From assembly GCA_021799035.1 (NCBI GenBank), contig JAJZBG010000014.1, forward strand, positions 1 through 50,197: DNA of 50,197 bases, given 5' to 3'. A program made the translations under genes and the position numbers. Positions 25,748 through 34,983 of this stretch are shown here, piece by piece. Position 1 is the stretch's first letter, and the number at the start of each line of letters is the position of its first letter. The notes below the pieces were generated by a model. That model saw nothing but the letters and a program-made list of their open reading frames with translations, ran no database searches and had not been told where the DNA came from. The stretch comes from Actinomycetes bacterium. Lineage in GTDB: Bacteria > Actinomycetota > Acidimicrobiia > Acidimicrobiales > Acidimicrobiaceae.

Positions 25748-26761
25748 CTAGGAATAGCTCTTTGTCCAAGCTTTTCCTTCTACCACAGGAGCTTTTGCCT
25801 TCAATGGCTCCCACCAAGCACGATTCTCTTTGTACCATTCGATGACATCGCGGAGCCCATCTTCAAAGGTAATGGCTGGCCCCCACCCCAACTCATTGCG
25901 TATCTTGGAAGAGTCCAGAAGATATCTTTTGTCATGGCTAGGCCTGTCGGGAACGATCGCCTTGAGCGTGGCTGGCTTAGACAATCCGTCAAGCACCAAG
26001 TCAGCGATCTCTTCGATGCTCTTCTCCACACCAGTTCCAACGTGATAGGTCTCGCCTTCTCGACCTTTTCTGATCACGGCGTCGATTGCAGCGGCATGAT
26101 CCAGAACGTGTATCCACTCCCGCTTGTTCTGGGTAGAAGCATATAGCGGAAGAGGCTTTTCATCTAGAGCGTTGGTAACGAAAAGGGGAATTACCTTTTC
26201 GGGAAACTGGTAGCGTCCGTAGTTGTTTGAACAGTTAGTGATGGAAATGGGCACACCGTAAGTCAGATGGTAGGCTCTGACGGCGTGATCACCCCCGGCC
26301 TTTGACGCATTGTAGGGGGTTCGGGGAAGATACGGCGAAGACTCGCGGAACGCGTCCGGAGAATCGAGTTCGAGATCTCCATATACCTCGCACGTCGAGA
26401 CATGGTGAAACCTCTCGATCTCGCTGTTCCTGCAAGCCTCAAGAAGCCCCTGGGTGCCCATGATGTTCGTCTGGAAAAACCTTCCCGGGTCCAAGATTGC
26501 CAGAGAATTGTGAGATTCAGCGGCGAAATTCACGACTACTTCAATCTTGTGTTCCTCGATAGCAGATCGCGCTGCTTGAGTGTCACCGATATCTGCGTGC
26601 ACAAACTTGAATGAACCCTCCAGATCCTCGAGCGAGGTCAGAGTTCCCGCGTAGGTCAAAGCGTCATAGACGACGACCGTGTCCCCGGGGTGATTGTGTA
26701 CCCAGTACCTGACGAAATTGGAGCCAATAAATCCTGCTCCGCCAGTGACCATCAACCTCAT
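25748..26761 (-). CDS. rmlB: dTDP-glucose 4,6-dehydratase RmlB
   Basis: Converts dTDP-glucose to dTDP-4-keto-6-deoxyglucose. It has the NAD-binding TGGAGFIGSNFVRY, the family segments YDALTYAGTLTSLEDL and NFAAESHN, STCEVYGDLE carrying the Thr/Asp/Glu-type active site, and YNASKAGGDHAVRAY with catalytic Tyr and Lys. The NCSNNYGRYQFPEKVIPLF stretch is the RmlB hallmark. Length (337) is normal. AGGAGA lies upstream of the ATG at 26761. The gene lies between rmlA and rmlD. Confidence 0.96.
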   Translation of the reverse strand: MRLMVTGGAGFIGSNFVRYWVHNHPGDTVVVYDALTYAGTLTSLEDLEGSFKFVHADIGDTQAARSAIEEHKIEVVVNFAAESHNSLAILDPGRFFQTNIMGTQGLLEACRNSEIERFHHVSTCEVYGDLELDSPDAFRESSPYLPRTPYNASKAGGDHAVRAYHLTYGVPISITNCSNNYGRYQFPEKVIPLFVTNALDEKPLPLYASTQNKREWIHVLDHAAAIDAVIRKGREGETYHVGTGVEKSIEEIADLVLDGLSKPATLKAIVPDRPSHDKRYLLDSSKIRNELGWGPAITFEDGLRDVIEWYKENRAWWEPLKAKAPVVEGKAWTKSYS

Positions 26762-26846
26762 TCACATTCTCCTACGGATTTTCGTAACTAAAGGCCAGAG
26801 TAGCTTGGAATGTGGAGTTGGCATCCCTCCCTCCCTTGCGACAGGG

Positions 26847-26867
26847 GATCGAGCTCCCCGGTCGATC
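26847..26867 (-). other. inverted repeat between rmlA and rmlB
   Basis: GATCGA (26847-26852) pairs with TCGATC (26862-26867). An alternative GGGGA/TCCCC pairing uses overlapping bases on the minus strand. The 123-base gap between rmlA and rmlB has no gene. The function is unknown; attenuation or mRNA processing is possible. Confidence 0.25.
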
Positions 26868-26884
26868 AATAACCTTTGCGTGCT

Positions 26885-27967
26885 TCAGACTAGGTCGATT
26901 CTTGAATGATCCCCGACAACTAGACGATTAGCTAGCGGTCGCCTTTCGGTCTTTGCAACAATCGCGGATTTGCCAATGATGGATCCTTCGAGACGGTGAA
27001 TGTTGCTAATGCGGCTTCCGCTTAGGACAATTGAGTGCTCAACCTCACTGGCCTCAATTGTACAACCGGCTGCTACCGAGGTGAACGGGCCTATGAAGCT
27101 GTCTTTGACAACCGTTCCCTCGCCGATGATGGCAGGCCCACGGATTTTAGATCTTGTGATCTCTGCACCTGGCTCGACTACGACACGCCCCTCAATTGTT
27201 GACATTTCATCAACATCCCCCCCAATGTTTCGATCGATCGACTCCAGCACCAGGCGGTTTCCCTCGAGTAGGGCTTCTGGCTCGCCCAGGTCCTTCCAGT
27301 AGCCGTCTACTATGTGTGACCTCACCTTCTTGCCATTGCTTATGAGCCACTGAATAGCATCAGTTATCTCAAGCTCCCCTCGACCGGAAGGCGAAATTGC
27401 TCTAACCGCCTCGTGAATCGTCTGATCGAACAGATATACACCCACAAGAGCCAGATCTGACTCCGGCACCTTGGGCTTCTCCACCAGCGACACTACATGT
27501 CCCGCAGAATCCAGCGTAGCCACGCCGAATCTATGCGGATCCGAGACTTTCGCTAGCAAGATCTGGGCATTGGTGCCGTCTGCGCGCTTTGAAAAAGTCT
27601 CAACGAACTCTGTCACGCCGTCGCGTATGAAGTTGTCTCCCAGATACATTATGAAATCAGAGTCACCCAAAACGTCATTCGCCATCAGAACGCAGTGCGC
27701 AAGGCCGAGAGGCTTATTTTGGTGGATGTATTCGACGTTCAAGCCAAACCTGGAGCCGTCGCCAACAGCAGCCTGGACTTCTTCACGCGTATCCCCCACA
27801 ATCATCGCAATATCTCGAACGCCAGCCCTTGCTAAAGACTCCAAACCATAGAAAAGGATGGGCTTATTCGCGAGAGGAACTAGCTGTTTTGCCGAAGTGT
27901 GGGTTATAGGCCTTAGTCGAGTGCCAGTGCCGCCTGCGAGTACGAGACCTTTGATTTGGTTTGCCAC
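26885..27967 (-). CDS. rmlA: glucose-1-phosphate thymidylyltransferase, long beta-helix type
   Basis: Makes dTDP-glucose from dTTP and glucose-1-phosphate. Signature motifs are LAGGTGTRLRPITHTSAKQL, FIMYLGDNFI with the metal-binding acid, and a VEKPKVPESD sugar-phosphate site. Unlike classical RmlA (about 290 residues) it has a C-terminal left-handed beta-helix (ITRSKIRGPAIIGEGTVVKD region), as in the long StrD-like form. I set the start at GTG 27967, nine bases after GGGAAGG; a TTG at 27976 is also open but would overlap that site. It is the first rml gene after birA. rmlC, which encodes the 3,5-epimerase, is not in the window. Confidence 0.9.
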   Translation of the reverse strand: MANQIKGLVLAGGTGTRLRPITHTSAKQLVPLANKPILFYGLESLARAGVRDIAMIVGDTREEVQAAVGDGSRFGLNVEYIHQNKPLGLAHCVLMANDVLGDSDFIMYLGDNFIRDGVTEFVETFSKRADGTNAQILLAKVSDPHRFGVATLDSAGHVVSLVEKPKVPESDLALVGVYLFDQTIHEAVRAISPSGRGELEITDAIQWLISNGKKVRSHIVDGYWKDLGEPEALLEGNRLVLESIDRNIGGDVDEMSTIEGRVVVEPGAEITRSKIRGPAIIGEGTVVKDSFIGPFTSVAAGCTIEASEVEHSIVLSGSRISNIHRLEGSIIGKSAIVAKTERRPLANRLVVGDHSRIDLV

Positions 27968-28089
27968 AAAAGTCAACCTTCCCTACCAGCCGTGCCCGGC
28001 TCCTTGAAACTGCTGATTATCCCTCGGCTCCATGAGATTCTAAATCCGTATCACACCATTTCCCAGCCGACGCACATTCAAATAGCCTT

Positions 28090-28884
28090 TCATGAGGTCT
28101 TGCGCAGATGTATGACGTCTCCGGCAGGAACCGCCTTCATGCACGAATCAGTCTCAACCAAAAGATTCCCTTCGACGGAGATGTCCGTTGCCACGCCGAT
28201 CAGAGTCTCGCCCGACATCTCGACTCTGACCAGAGACCCAATGGTGTCGCATGACTGCCGGTAAAGACCTGCAACGGAGATCCTGCCTTCCTGGCCAGTA
28301 AGCGACAGGTATAACACGGCGAACTCCGAGACGATCTCTGCTGCCAGATCGATCCTTTCCTTTGAACCAAGGAGCTTTCCTGATTCAGCGAATACTGAGG
28401 TAGCTCCCCTTCCAACCCCAGCAAGCTCCTCTTCGCTCTGACGGCAATTCAGCCCTATGCCGACGACGACCCAAGAGCTTCTGCCTCCTTCAAATGCTGC
28501 CTCCGCCAAAACGCCGGCAATTTTCTTATCATCGACCATCACGTCGTTTGGCCATTTAAGCTTGCATCGTATTGAAAATTTCGATTCGAGAACTCGCAAG
28601 GCGGCAAGTGACATTGCAGAAGTGATTAAAAAGAAGTATTCCGCCGGGAATGTGGGGCGCAAAAGCACCGACATGAGGACTGAACTGCCGGGCGTGTCGA
28701 TCCAGTCGCGATCCAGCCGTCCGCGTCCTGAACTCTGATGATCTGCCAGGATTATCTGGCCCTCAGGAAGCCCTTCTTTGGCAAGATCTGAAAGAACTCT
28801 GTTGGTGGAGTCAACATTCCCGAGGTGGCGCATCATCCAGGAATTCTCTGGATGAGTTGGTATCGGAATTCTTATTTCGGTCAT
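28090..28884 (-). CDS. birA: biotin--[acetyl-CoA-carboxylase] ligase BirA
   Basis: Attaches biotin to the carrier-protein lysine using ATP. Residues of the catalytic domain are clear: DSTNRVLSDL, the biotinyl-AMP loop SSGRGRLDRDW, the active-site KWPNDVMVDDKKIAG and VVVGIGLNC. A C-terminal SH3-like lid domain follows. There is no N-terminal helix-turn-helix, so this is a group I enzyme without the E. coli repressor function. An ATG pair at about residue 17 is an alternative start. It is head to head with its probable substrate gene, the biotin carboxylase/BCCP protein, only 18-48 bases away. Confidence 0.93.
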   Translation of the reverse strand: MTEIRIPIPTHPENSWMMRHLGNVDSTNRVLSDLAKEGLPEGQIILADHQSSGRGRLDRDWIDTPGSSVLMSVLLRPTFPAEYFFLITSAMSLAALRVLESKFSIRCKLKWPNDVMVDDKKIAGVLAEAAFEGGRSSWVVVGIGLNCRQSEEELAGVGRGATSVFAESGKLLGSKERIDLAAEIVSEFAVLYLSLTGQEGRISVAGLYRQSCDTIGSLVRVEMSGETLIGVATDISVEGNLLVETDSCMKAVPAGDVIHLRKTS

Positions 28885-28889
28885 AATTC

Positions 28890-28895
28890 TATAAC
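28890..28895 (+). promoter_or_regulatory. -10 box for the biotin carboxylase gene, probable leaderless start
   Basis: TATAAC (5 of 6 consensus) ends exactly seven bases before the ATG at 28903, which would make the start codon the first transcribed triplet. No ribosome-binding site precedes that ATG. No good -35 box is evident. Confidence 0.45.
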
Positions 28896-28902
28896 CTTAG
28901 AC

Positions 28903-30696
28903 ATGAGCGAGGCGGAGGGAAAGAGAGGACAGATGTTTAAAAAGCTGTTAGTCGCAAATCGGGGCGAAATAGCGGTTCGTGTAATCCGTACGGCACGTGA
29001 GATGGGAATCAAAACAGTCGCGATCTACTCTGAACTAGACCGTGATGCTTTGCACGTGCGCCTTGCGGACGAGGCGTACGCCCTGGGCGGGCAGAACGTG
29101 ACTGAGAGCTACCTCAACACTCCTGCGATCCTTGATGTCATAGAAAAAGCAAAAGTGGATGCCCTTCACCCCGGCTATGGCTTCTTCTCCGAAAACACTG
29201 ACTTCGCTCGTGCAGTCACCTCAGCCGGCGTCACCTTCATAGGCCCACCGCCCGAAGCCATAGAAATCATGGGTGACAAGATCAGTTCTCGAATCGCTGC
29301 TGAAAAGGCCGGAGTGGCCGGAGTTCCTGGGACGGTCGAAGTGATTCAAGATCCCTCCGAAGTCATCACCTTCGGAAACCATCATGGCTGGCCAGTAGCC
29401 ATCAAGGCCGCGTACGGAGGAGGCGGTAGAGGCATGCGCGTTGTCTACAACCCCGAATCCGCGGCAGAGGCTCTAGAGTCGGCCCAGAGGGAAGCGGAGA
29501 AGGCATTCGGGCGCTCGGAAAGCTACCTGGAGCGCTACCTGACCTGGCCGCGCCACATTGAGATGCAGATCTTCGCCGACAAGTTCGGAAATGCCGTCTG
29601 GCTTGGAGAACGAGATTGCTCAAGCCAGAGACGACACCAGAAGCTCGTAGAGGAATCTCCAGCGATCCTTTTCCCCGATGACGTGAGACAGGCAATGGGA
29701 GATGCTGCCGTAAAGGTCGCGAAGGCATGCGGGTATGTGAACGCCGGCACGGTTGAATTCCTTTACCAAGATGGAGAGTTCTACTTCTTGGAAATGAACA
29801 CCCGCCTGCAGGTTGAGCACCCAGTCACAGAGTTCGTAACCAGTATTGACCTTGTTGAGCTGCAGATTCGCGTCGCGGCAGGAGAACCGCTTCCTTTCGC
29901 CCAGGAAGACATCGAACGATCTGGGCATGCCATCGAAGTCAGGATCAACGCTGAGAATCCCGAGAAAGGTAAGTTCCTGCCGTCCCCGGGGAAGATAACG
30001 AAGTTTCTCAAGCCGGATGGCTTTGGAGTCCGCCTCGACTCTGGATACGAATCAGGCGATACGGTCTCGCAGTTCTACGACAACCTGATCGCCAAGCTGA
30101 TTGTCTGGGCGCCCAACAGAGACAGAGCAATTGCAAAGATGCTGAGAGCACTGGATGAAACAGTCATCGAGGGCATTCACACCACAATCCCAGCGCTTCA
30201 GCATATTCTCTCGCACGAGGACTTCAAATCAGGCCATCACTCGACGAAATGGGTCGAGGAGAAGTCGGGGCTTGAAGACTTGGCGGTTTCACCGATCATG
30301 CCAGAAGAGGCTGGTGAAGAAGAAAAGGTCTTGCGAGAGGTCGACGCTGAAGTCAACGGGAGAAGGTATCAGGTAAAACTCTGGCTACCCGAAAAGGACT
30401 TGGGAGACGCTGCGGTCAAGACAGCGTCATCTATGAACGGCAAGAGGCCCAAGGCTAAAACCCATCACCCCATTGGTGGAGGATCCGGCACAATTGCTGT
30501 CCCCATGCAAGGAACTATTGTCAAAGTCCTGGTAGAGGTGGGCCAACCAGTCGAGGCTGGACAAACGGTCTGCATCCTGGAAGCCATGAAAATGGAAAAT
30601 GCGATCAACAGCGAAAAAACAGGAAATGTCAAAGAGGTGAGGGTAAAGCCGGGGGACTCTGTGGGAGGCGGAGACATCGTGGCGATAATCGAGTAG
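28903..30696 (+). CDS. biotin carboxylase / biotin carboxyl carrier protein (AccA3-like)
   Basis: Alpha subunit of an acyl-CoA carboxylase, carrying the biotin carboxylase and carrier domains in one chain of about 600 residues. The N-terminal domain has LVANRGEIAVRVIRTAREMG, the ATP-grasp glycine loop AAYGGGGRGMR and the catalytic EMNTRLQVEHPVTE. The C-terminal carrier has the biotinylation motif EAMKMEN near residue 570. Mycobacterial AccA3 has the same plan and partners several AccD subunits; no accD is in the window. Starts at 28903 (leaderless) or 28933 (AGAGGA, short spacing; the usual MFKKLLVANRGE start) are both plausible. The longest frame reaches 28825 but overlaps birA. Confidence 0.93.
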   Translation: MSEAEGKRGQMFKKLLVANRGEIAVRVIRTAREMGIKTVAIYSELDRDALHVRLADEAYALGGQNVTESYLNTPAILDVIEKAKVDALHPGYGFFSENTDFARAVTSAGVTFIGPPPEAIEIMGDKISSRIAAEKAGVAGVPGTVEVIQDPSEVITFGNHHGWPVAIKAAYGGGGRGMRVVYNPESAAEALESAQREAEKAFGRSESYLERYLTWPRHIEMQIFADKFGNAVWLGERDCSSQRRHQKLVEESPAILFPDDVRQAMGDAAVKVAKACGYVNAGTVEFLYQDGEFYFLEMNTRLQVEHPVTEFVTSIDLVELQIRVAAGEPLPFAQEDIERSGHAIEVRINAENPEKGKFLPSPGKITKFLKPDGFGVRLDSGYESGDTVSQFYDNLIAKLIVWAPNRDRAIAKMLRALDETVIEGIHTTIPALQHILSHEDFKSGHHSTKWVEEKSGLEDLAVSPIMPEEAGEEEKVLREVDAEVNGRRYQVKLWLPEKDLGDAAVKTASSMNGKRPKAKTHHPIGGGSGTIAVPMQGTIVKVLVEVGQPVEAGQTVCILEAMKMENAINSEKTGNVKEVRVKPGDSVGGGDIVAIIE

Positions 30697-30783
30697 TCCG
30701 CATTCTCTGCGATCGCGGTTGCAGAAATGTGAGCTACCTTGTTACTGGAACTCGCCGCCGGACAAGGGAAAAGGGAGATCTAG

Positions 30784-31962
30784 ATGAGCGACAAGGTGCA
30801 GCAGCTCAAAGACTTAGTGTTCAAAGAGGTGAACTCCTCTTCAGTGCACCTTGTCGAGATTAGTCATCGAATACACGCCAATCCCGAGCTGGGATTCGAG
30901 GAGCACAAAGCCTGTGCTTGGCTATCTGAGGAACTGGACCGTTACGGATACTCGGTGACCGCCAATCCAGGAGGGCTCGAGACTGCCTTCATTGCGTCAG
31001 CTGGTACCGGCCCGCTTGTCATGTCAATCTGCGCCGAGTACGATGCCTTGCCCGAAATCGGTCATGCGTGCGGACACAACATCATTGCAGCGGCAGCGCT
31101 CGGAGCAGCAAAAGCCCTTGTGGGACTTGTGGATGATCTGAACATGACCGTTAAGATCATGGGAACTCCCGCGGAGGAAAGCGGCGGTGGCAAGATCGAG
31201 ATGATGCAGAGAGGCATCTTTGATGGCGTCCACGCATCGATGATGGTTCACCCGTCAGCAGTGGAAGCCGACCGGATGGACTGCATAGCAGGCAAGCACC
31301 TAGACATCCATTACGTGGGCAAAGAGGCTCATGCCGCCGGATTTCCTCAAGCAGGTGTCAACTCCCAAGATGCAATGACGGTGGCGCAAGTCGCTATCGG
31401 GCTTCTTCGCCAGCACCTTTACCCCTGGGAAATGATTCATGGAATCGTGACCAAAGGTGGCGATGCACCTAACGTCATTCCATCTGACACGCGCGGCAAG
31501 TGGATCATCCGCGCTGACACATTGGCACAGCTCGAGCTTCTCGAACCGAAGGTGAGGGCTTGTTTTGAGGCGGGCGCAGTAGCGACCGGGGCAAAGCTGG
31601 AAATTGTGGAGGCTACCAAAACCTACTCTGAATTCATCACCGACGAGAGGCTCGCCACCCTTTGGGTGAAAAATGCCCAGGACCTCGGGAGAGTATTCAC
31701 CAACGAAACCGAAGGGAGGCTTAAGGCGTCGACGGACATGGCCAATGTCTCGCTCAAGATTCCCGCCATCCACCCTATGCTTGGAATCAATTCACTGCCA
31801 GCGGTAAACCACCAACCAGAATTTGCAGCAGCTTGTATAACTCCCATAGCTGATCAGGCCATTCTTGACGGCGCAGTTGCAATGGCCCAAACTGTTGTAG
31901 ATGCCGCTTCGGACATGAAGATTCGCGAATACCTGTTCGAAAGAGCAAGCCGGAGTATCTAG
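30784..31962 (+). CDS. M20-family amidohydrolase (AmiA/AmiB/AbgB-like)
   Basis: Zinc-dependent amidohydrolase of 392 residues. Metal-binding and catalytic residues are visible in CAEYDALPEIGHACGHN, GTPAEESGGGK and VHPSAVEADR; GKEAHAAGFPQAGVNSQDAM marks the dimerisation/lid domain. AAGGGAGATCT precedes the ATG at 30784. The family includes p-aminobenzoyl-glutamate and N-acyl-amino-acid hydrolases; the substrate is unknown. In M. tuberculosis the AmiA1/AmiB1 pair lies beside lpdA, and here lpdA is the convergent neighbour, overlapping by four bases at the stops. Confidence 0.9.
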   Translation: MSDKVQQLKDLVFKEVNSSSVHLVEISHRIHANPELGFEEHKACAWLSEELDRYGYSVTANPGGLETAFIASAGTGPLVMSICAEYDALPEIGHACGHNIIAAAALGAAKALVGLVDDLNMTVKIMGTPAEESGGGKIEMMQRGIFDGVHASMMVHPSAVEADRMDCIAGKHLDIHYVGKEAHAAGFPQAGVNSQDAMTVAQVAIGLLRQHLYPWEMIHGIVTKGGDAPNVIPSDTRGKWIIRADTLAQLELLEPKVRACFEAGAVATGAKLEIVEATKTYSEFITDERLATLWVKNAQDLGRVFTNETEGRLKASTDMANVSLKIPAIHPMLGINSLPAVNHQPEFAAACITPIADQAILDGAVAMAQTVVDAASDMKIREYLFERASRSI

Positions 31963-33317
31963 TCTGCCGCCTCTGCCAAGGCCTCTGCTAAAGCAGGGTG
32001 GACCAGCACAGATTCAACAATGTCTGTGACTCGCAGCCGTGCTGTAACTGCTACCGCTATCACCGAGATCAGTTCCGCAGCGTGAGCACCCACGATTGAT
32101 CCCCCAAGCACAACCCCTGTAGCAGGGTCGGATAGTATCTTGACAAAGCCTCTCGCGTCTCCATCAATAAGTGCCCTCGGATTCGATGCAAAAGGCACTT
32201 TTGTTACACGTATCTTCCTGCCTTGCGCAAAGGCTTCTGCCTCGGCCAATCCAACGTCAGCAATTTCAGGCTCAGTGAAAATGGCGGATGCAGCTTTCTC
32301 GTAATCGAGATGGCGGTGCTGGCGGCCATCCAAACCCATCACGTGCTCTGCAACCTTTCTTCCCTGCATGGAAGCAACGGAAGCTAGCTGAAGCTTGCCA
32401 GACAGGTCGCCTGCAGCGTATATGTGAGTGACGTTTGATACGCAATGGTGATCTACCGGAACCTGGCCCCAACGATCCACGAATACGCCCGCATTTTCGA
32501 GACCAAGATCCTCTGAATTTGGAACTGATCCGATCGCCAGCAAGGCGTGAGAACCTTCTATAACCCTTTGATCGTCGCAGAGAACCCTCACACCCTTTTC
32601 GGTGCGCTCGATCCCTACTGCCCTAGCCCCCTTGTAAAGATGGACTCCGGACTCGAGAAAATCAGTCTCCAAGGCTGCGGCGACTTCTGGGTCTTTAGAT
32701 GGAAGAACCTGTTGCCTCGAGACCACGAGCGACACCTTGGAACCGAACGACCTAAACATGTGAACAAACTCCACCCCCGTTACGCCCGATCCAATCACTA
32801 CCAAATGCTCCGGAATCTCCTTTGGTGGGTATGCATGTCGGGTGGTAAGAACCCTATCGCCATCCACGGGCGCCCAGTCCGGCACCCTGGGACGGGATCC
32901 AGTTGCTACAAGGATCGCGTCAGCGGCAATGACCTCTTCGCTTCCATCTGCAAAAGTCGCCAGAACTTCGTGTTTTGCAATTATCTTCCCGGACCCCTTG
33001 ATGACCCTGACACCCTGAGAGCCAAGCAACTGATCGTAGGATCTTGCCAACTTATCGGTGATTGACCTGACACGCTTTCGCAATTCGTCAAGATCGGGAC
33101 TGATCCTATGAGAGGGCAGACCTATGCGTTCTGCCCTCTCTAGCATCTTGACTACAGCGCCGGTTGCAATCATTGCCTTCGAGGGCACGCAATCCCACAG
33201 GTTGGCTGCGCCGCCAAGAACGTCTCGTTCAATCAAAATCACCTGTGCGCCGAGGCGAGCACCGTGCGTAGCAGCCTGTACTCCGGCAGGACCGCCGCCA
33301 ATTATCACAAATCTCAC
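31959..33317 (-). CDS. LpdA-like NAD(P)H quinone reductase (pyridine-nucleotide-disulfide family)
   Basis: FAD flavoprotein of 452 residues. The FAD motif is VIIGGGPAGVQAATHGA, the NAD(P) motif is VVIGSGVTGVEFVHMF and the second FAD motif is YAAGDLSG. The redox-site segment reads GGAANLWDCVPSK: only Cys43 of the usual CxxxxC pair is kept, and the first position is Ala38. It therefore cannot use a disulfide to reduce lipoamide. M. tuberculosis LpdA (Rv3303c) shows a comparable loss and acts as a quinone reductase, so I assign this function by analogy. The C-terminus keeps a VHPALAEALAE dimer-interface motif. It follows the methylmalonyl-CoA mutase gene after five bases and starts at GTG. Confidence 0.85.
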   Translation of the reverse strand: MRFVIIGGGPAGVQAATHGARLGAQVILIERDVLGGAANLWDCVPSKAMIATGAVVKMLERAERIGLPSHRISPDLDELRKRVRSITDKLARSYDQLLGSQGVRVIKGSGKIIAKHEVLATFADGSEEVIAADAILVATGSRPRVPDWAPVDGDRVLTTRHAYPPKEIPEHLVVIGSGVTGVEFVHMFRSFGSKVSLVVSRQQVLPSKDPEVAAALETDFLESGVHLYKGARAVGIERTEKGVRVLCDDQRVIEGSHALLAIGSVPNSEDLGLENAGVFVDRWGQVPVDHHCVSNVTHIYAAGDLSGKLQLASVASMQGRKVAEHVMGLDGRQHRHLDYEKAASAIFTEPEIADVGLAEAEAFAQGRKIRVTKVPFASNPRALIDGDARGFVKILSDPATGVVLGGSIVGAHAAELISVIAVAVTARLRVTDIVESVLVHPALAEALAEAAD

Positions 33318-33322
33318 TGAAT

Positions 33323-34906
33323 CTAACCTCGCGGTTGATAAGCGCCAAAGACTGAACGCAGAGTGTCAGACACTTCTCCGAGCGTCGCTCGCCTTCGCAA
33401 TGCCTCCTTCATAGGGTAGAGCAGATTGTCTCCACCGCGTGCGCATTTCTCGAGATCAGCCAGGGCTTGGCTAACTGCCGCGCCGTCCCGATTCTCTCTT
33501 ACAGACCTGACTCTTGCAACTTGGTGCGCCTGCAGCGCAGGATCGATCGGGAAGACTTCAGGAGATTCTGGAGCCTCGTCAATGAAATCATTGACTCCGA
33601 TGATTATCTTGGAACCGGAATCTATGGCCTTGGCATAGGAGTAGGCTGCCTGTTCGATCTCGTCCTGCATGTAGCCCGACTCTATGGCGCTTACGGCCCC
33701 TCCCATGCTGTCGATCTTTTCCAGATAATCCCATGCCAGGGCTTCAATCTGATCCGTAAGTGTCTCAACGAAGTATGATCCACCGAGCGGATCAGGGGTC
33801 TCAACGACGCCCGACTCATAACCGATGATCTGCTGGGTCCGAAGAGCGATCTTGGCCGCCTTTACAGTAGGGAGACCCAGGGCTTCATCGAAGCCGTTTG
33901 TGTGAAGGGATTGCGTGCCACCCAAGACAGCCGCTAAAGCCTGAATGGCAACTCTCACAATGTTGTTTTCAGGCTGCTGGGCAGTCAGGGTCGAGCCCCC
34001 AGTTTGGGTATGGAACCGTAGAAGCAGCGAACGCTTGTCCTTAGCTCCGAAACGCTCTGACATAACCCTCGCCCAGATTCGCCTCGAAGCGCGATACTTG
34101 GCCACTTCTTCGAACAAGTTGTTGTGGGCATTCCAAAAGAACGAGAGCCGTGGCGCAAAGTCATCGACATCGAGGCCGGCATCGATCGCGGCCTGCACGT
34201 ATGCTATCCCGTTTGCGATTGTGAAAGCGATCTCTTGGACAGCGGTCGACCCAGCTTCACGAATGTGATACCCAGAAATTGAGATCGTGTTCCAGTTTGG
34301 GAGATTGTCACGGCAGTAGCCGAAGGTATCCGTTATGAGCCTCATCGAAGGTCGCGGCGGGTAGATATACGTGCCCCGAGCGACATACTCTTTGAGAATG
34401 TCGTTCTGAATAGTGCCTCTGAGTTCCTTCGATGAAACCCCGGCTTCTTCTGCCACAAGCTGATACAGCAATAAAAGAATCGCTGCAGTGGAGTTGATCG
34501 TCATCGAGGTAGTTACGTTTTCGAGCGGAATATCTTTGAAAAGAAGCTTCATATCCTCGATGGAATCTATGGCAACCCCTACTTTGCCTACCTCTCCTTC
34601 AGCCCTGGGATGGTCAGAGTCATAGCCCATCTGCGTTGGAAGGTCAAATGCACAACTCAAACCAGTTTGACCAGCACCAAGCAAAAACTTGAAGCGCTCA
34701 TTTGTTGCTTCCGCAGTCCCAAAGCCGGCATACTGCCGCATTGTCCACAATCGGGTTCGATACATGTCCTTATAGACGCCGCGGGTAAATGGTGTTGCGC
34801 CGGGAGATCCCAGCTTTTCATTGGGATCCCAACCTTCGAGCTTTTCCGGCCCGTAAACAGCTTCTATCTCTATTCCTGACTCAGTCTCGTGGTTAGATTT
34901 GGACAT
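33323..34906 (-). CDS. methylmalonyl-CoA mutase large subunit, catalytic domain only
   Basis: B12-dependent isomerisation of methylmalonyl-CoA and succinyl-CoA. It carries the TIM-barrel substrate domain: [16 protein letters not shown] (Tyr59 is the residue I associate with methylmalonyl-CoA; isobutyryl-CoA mutases have Phe there), [34 protein letters not shown] and SFFWNAHNN. The chain ends at about 527 residues without the DxHxxG cobalamin-binding domain, so it needs a separate small subunit not encoded here. The ATG at 34906 is internal to a longer frame; it lies just after the terminator of the upstream gene and gives the normal N-terminus. The adenosyltransferase at 39400 supplies its cofactor. 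Confidence 0.9.
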   Translation of the reverse strand: MSKSNHETESGIEIEAVYGPEKLEGWDPNEKLGSPGATPFTRGVYKDMYRTRLWTMRQYAGFGTAEATNERFKFLLGAGQTGLSCAFDLPTQMGYDSDHPRAEGEVGKVGVAIDSIEDMKLLFKDIPLENVTTSMTINSTAAILLLLYQLVAEEAGVSSKELRGTIQNDILKEYVARGTYIYPPRPSMRLITDTFGYCRDNLPNWNTISISGYHIREAGSTAVQEIAFTIANGIAYVQAAIDAGLDVDDFAPRLSFFWNAHNNLFEEVAKYRASRRIWARVMSERFGAKDKRSLLLRFHTQTGGSTLTAQQPENNIVRVAIQALAAVLGGTQSLHTNGFDEALGLPTVKAAKIALRTQQIIGYESGVVETPDPLGGSYFVETLTDQIEALAWDYLEKIDSMGGAVSAIESGYMQDEIEQAAYSYAKAIDSGSKIIIGVNDFIDEAPESPEVFPIDPALQAHQVARVRSVRENRDGAAVSQALADLEKCARGGDNLLYPMKEALRRRATLGEVSDTLRSVFGAYQPRG

Positions 34907-34924
34907 AATCAAAGACAATAATCC

Positions 34925-34958
34925 AAAAGGGTCCGGATTCCCAGTTGGAACCGGACCC
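34925..34958 (-). terminator. intrinsic terminator after the rhodanese-ThiF gene
   Basis: Perfect stem GGGTCCGG (34929-34936) with CCGGACCC (34951-34958), extended inward by a TTCC/GGAA pairing with one bulge. On the minus strand it is followed by TTTT (34925-34928). It lies 26 bases beyond the stop of the rhodanese-ThiF gene and before the mutase start. Confidence 0.8.
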
Positions 34959-34983
34959 TCAAAAGCACCTTGCGGTACAGCTC

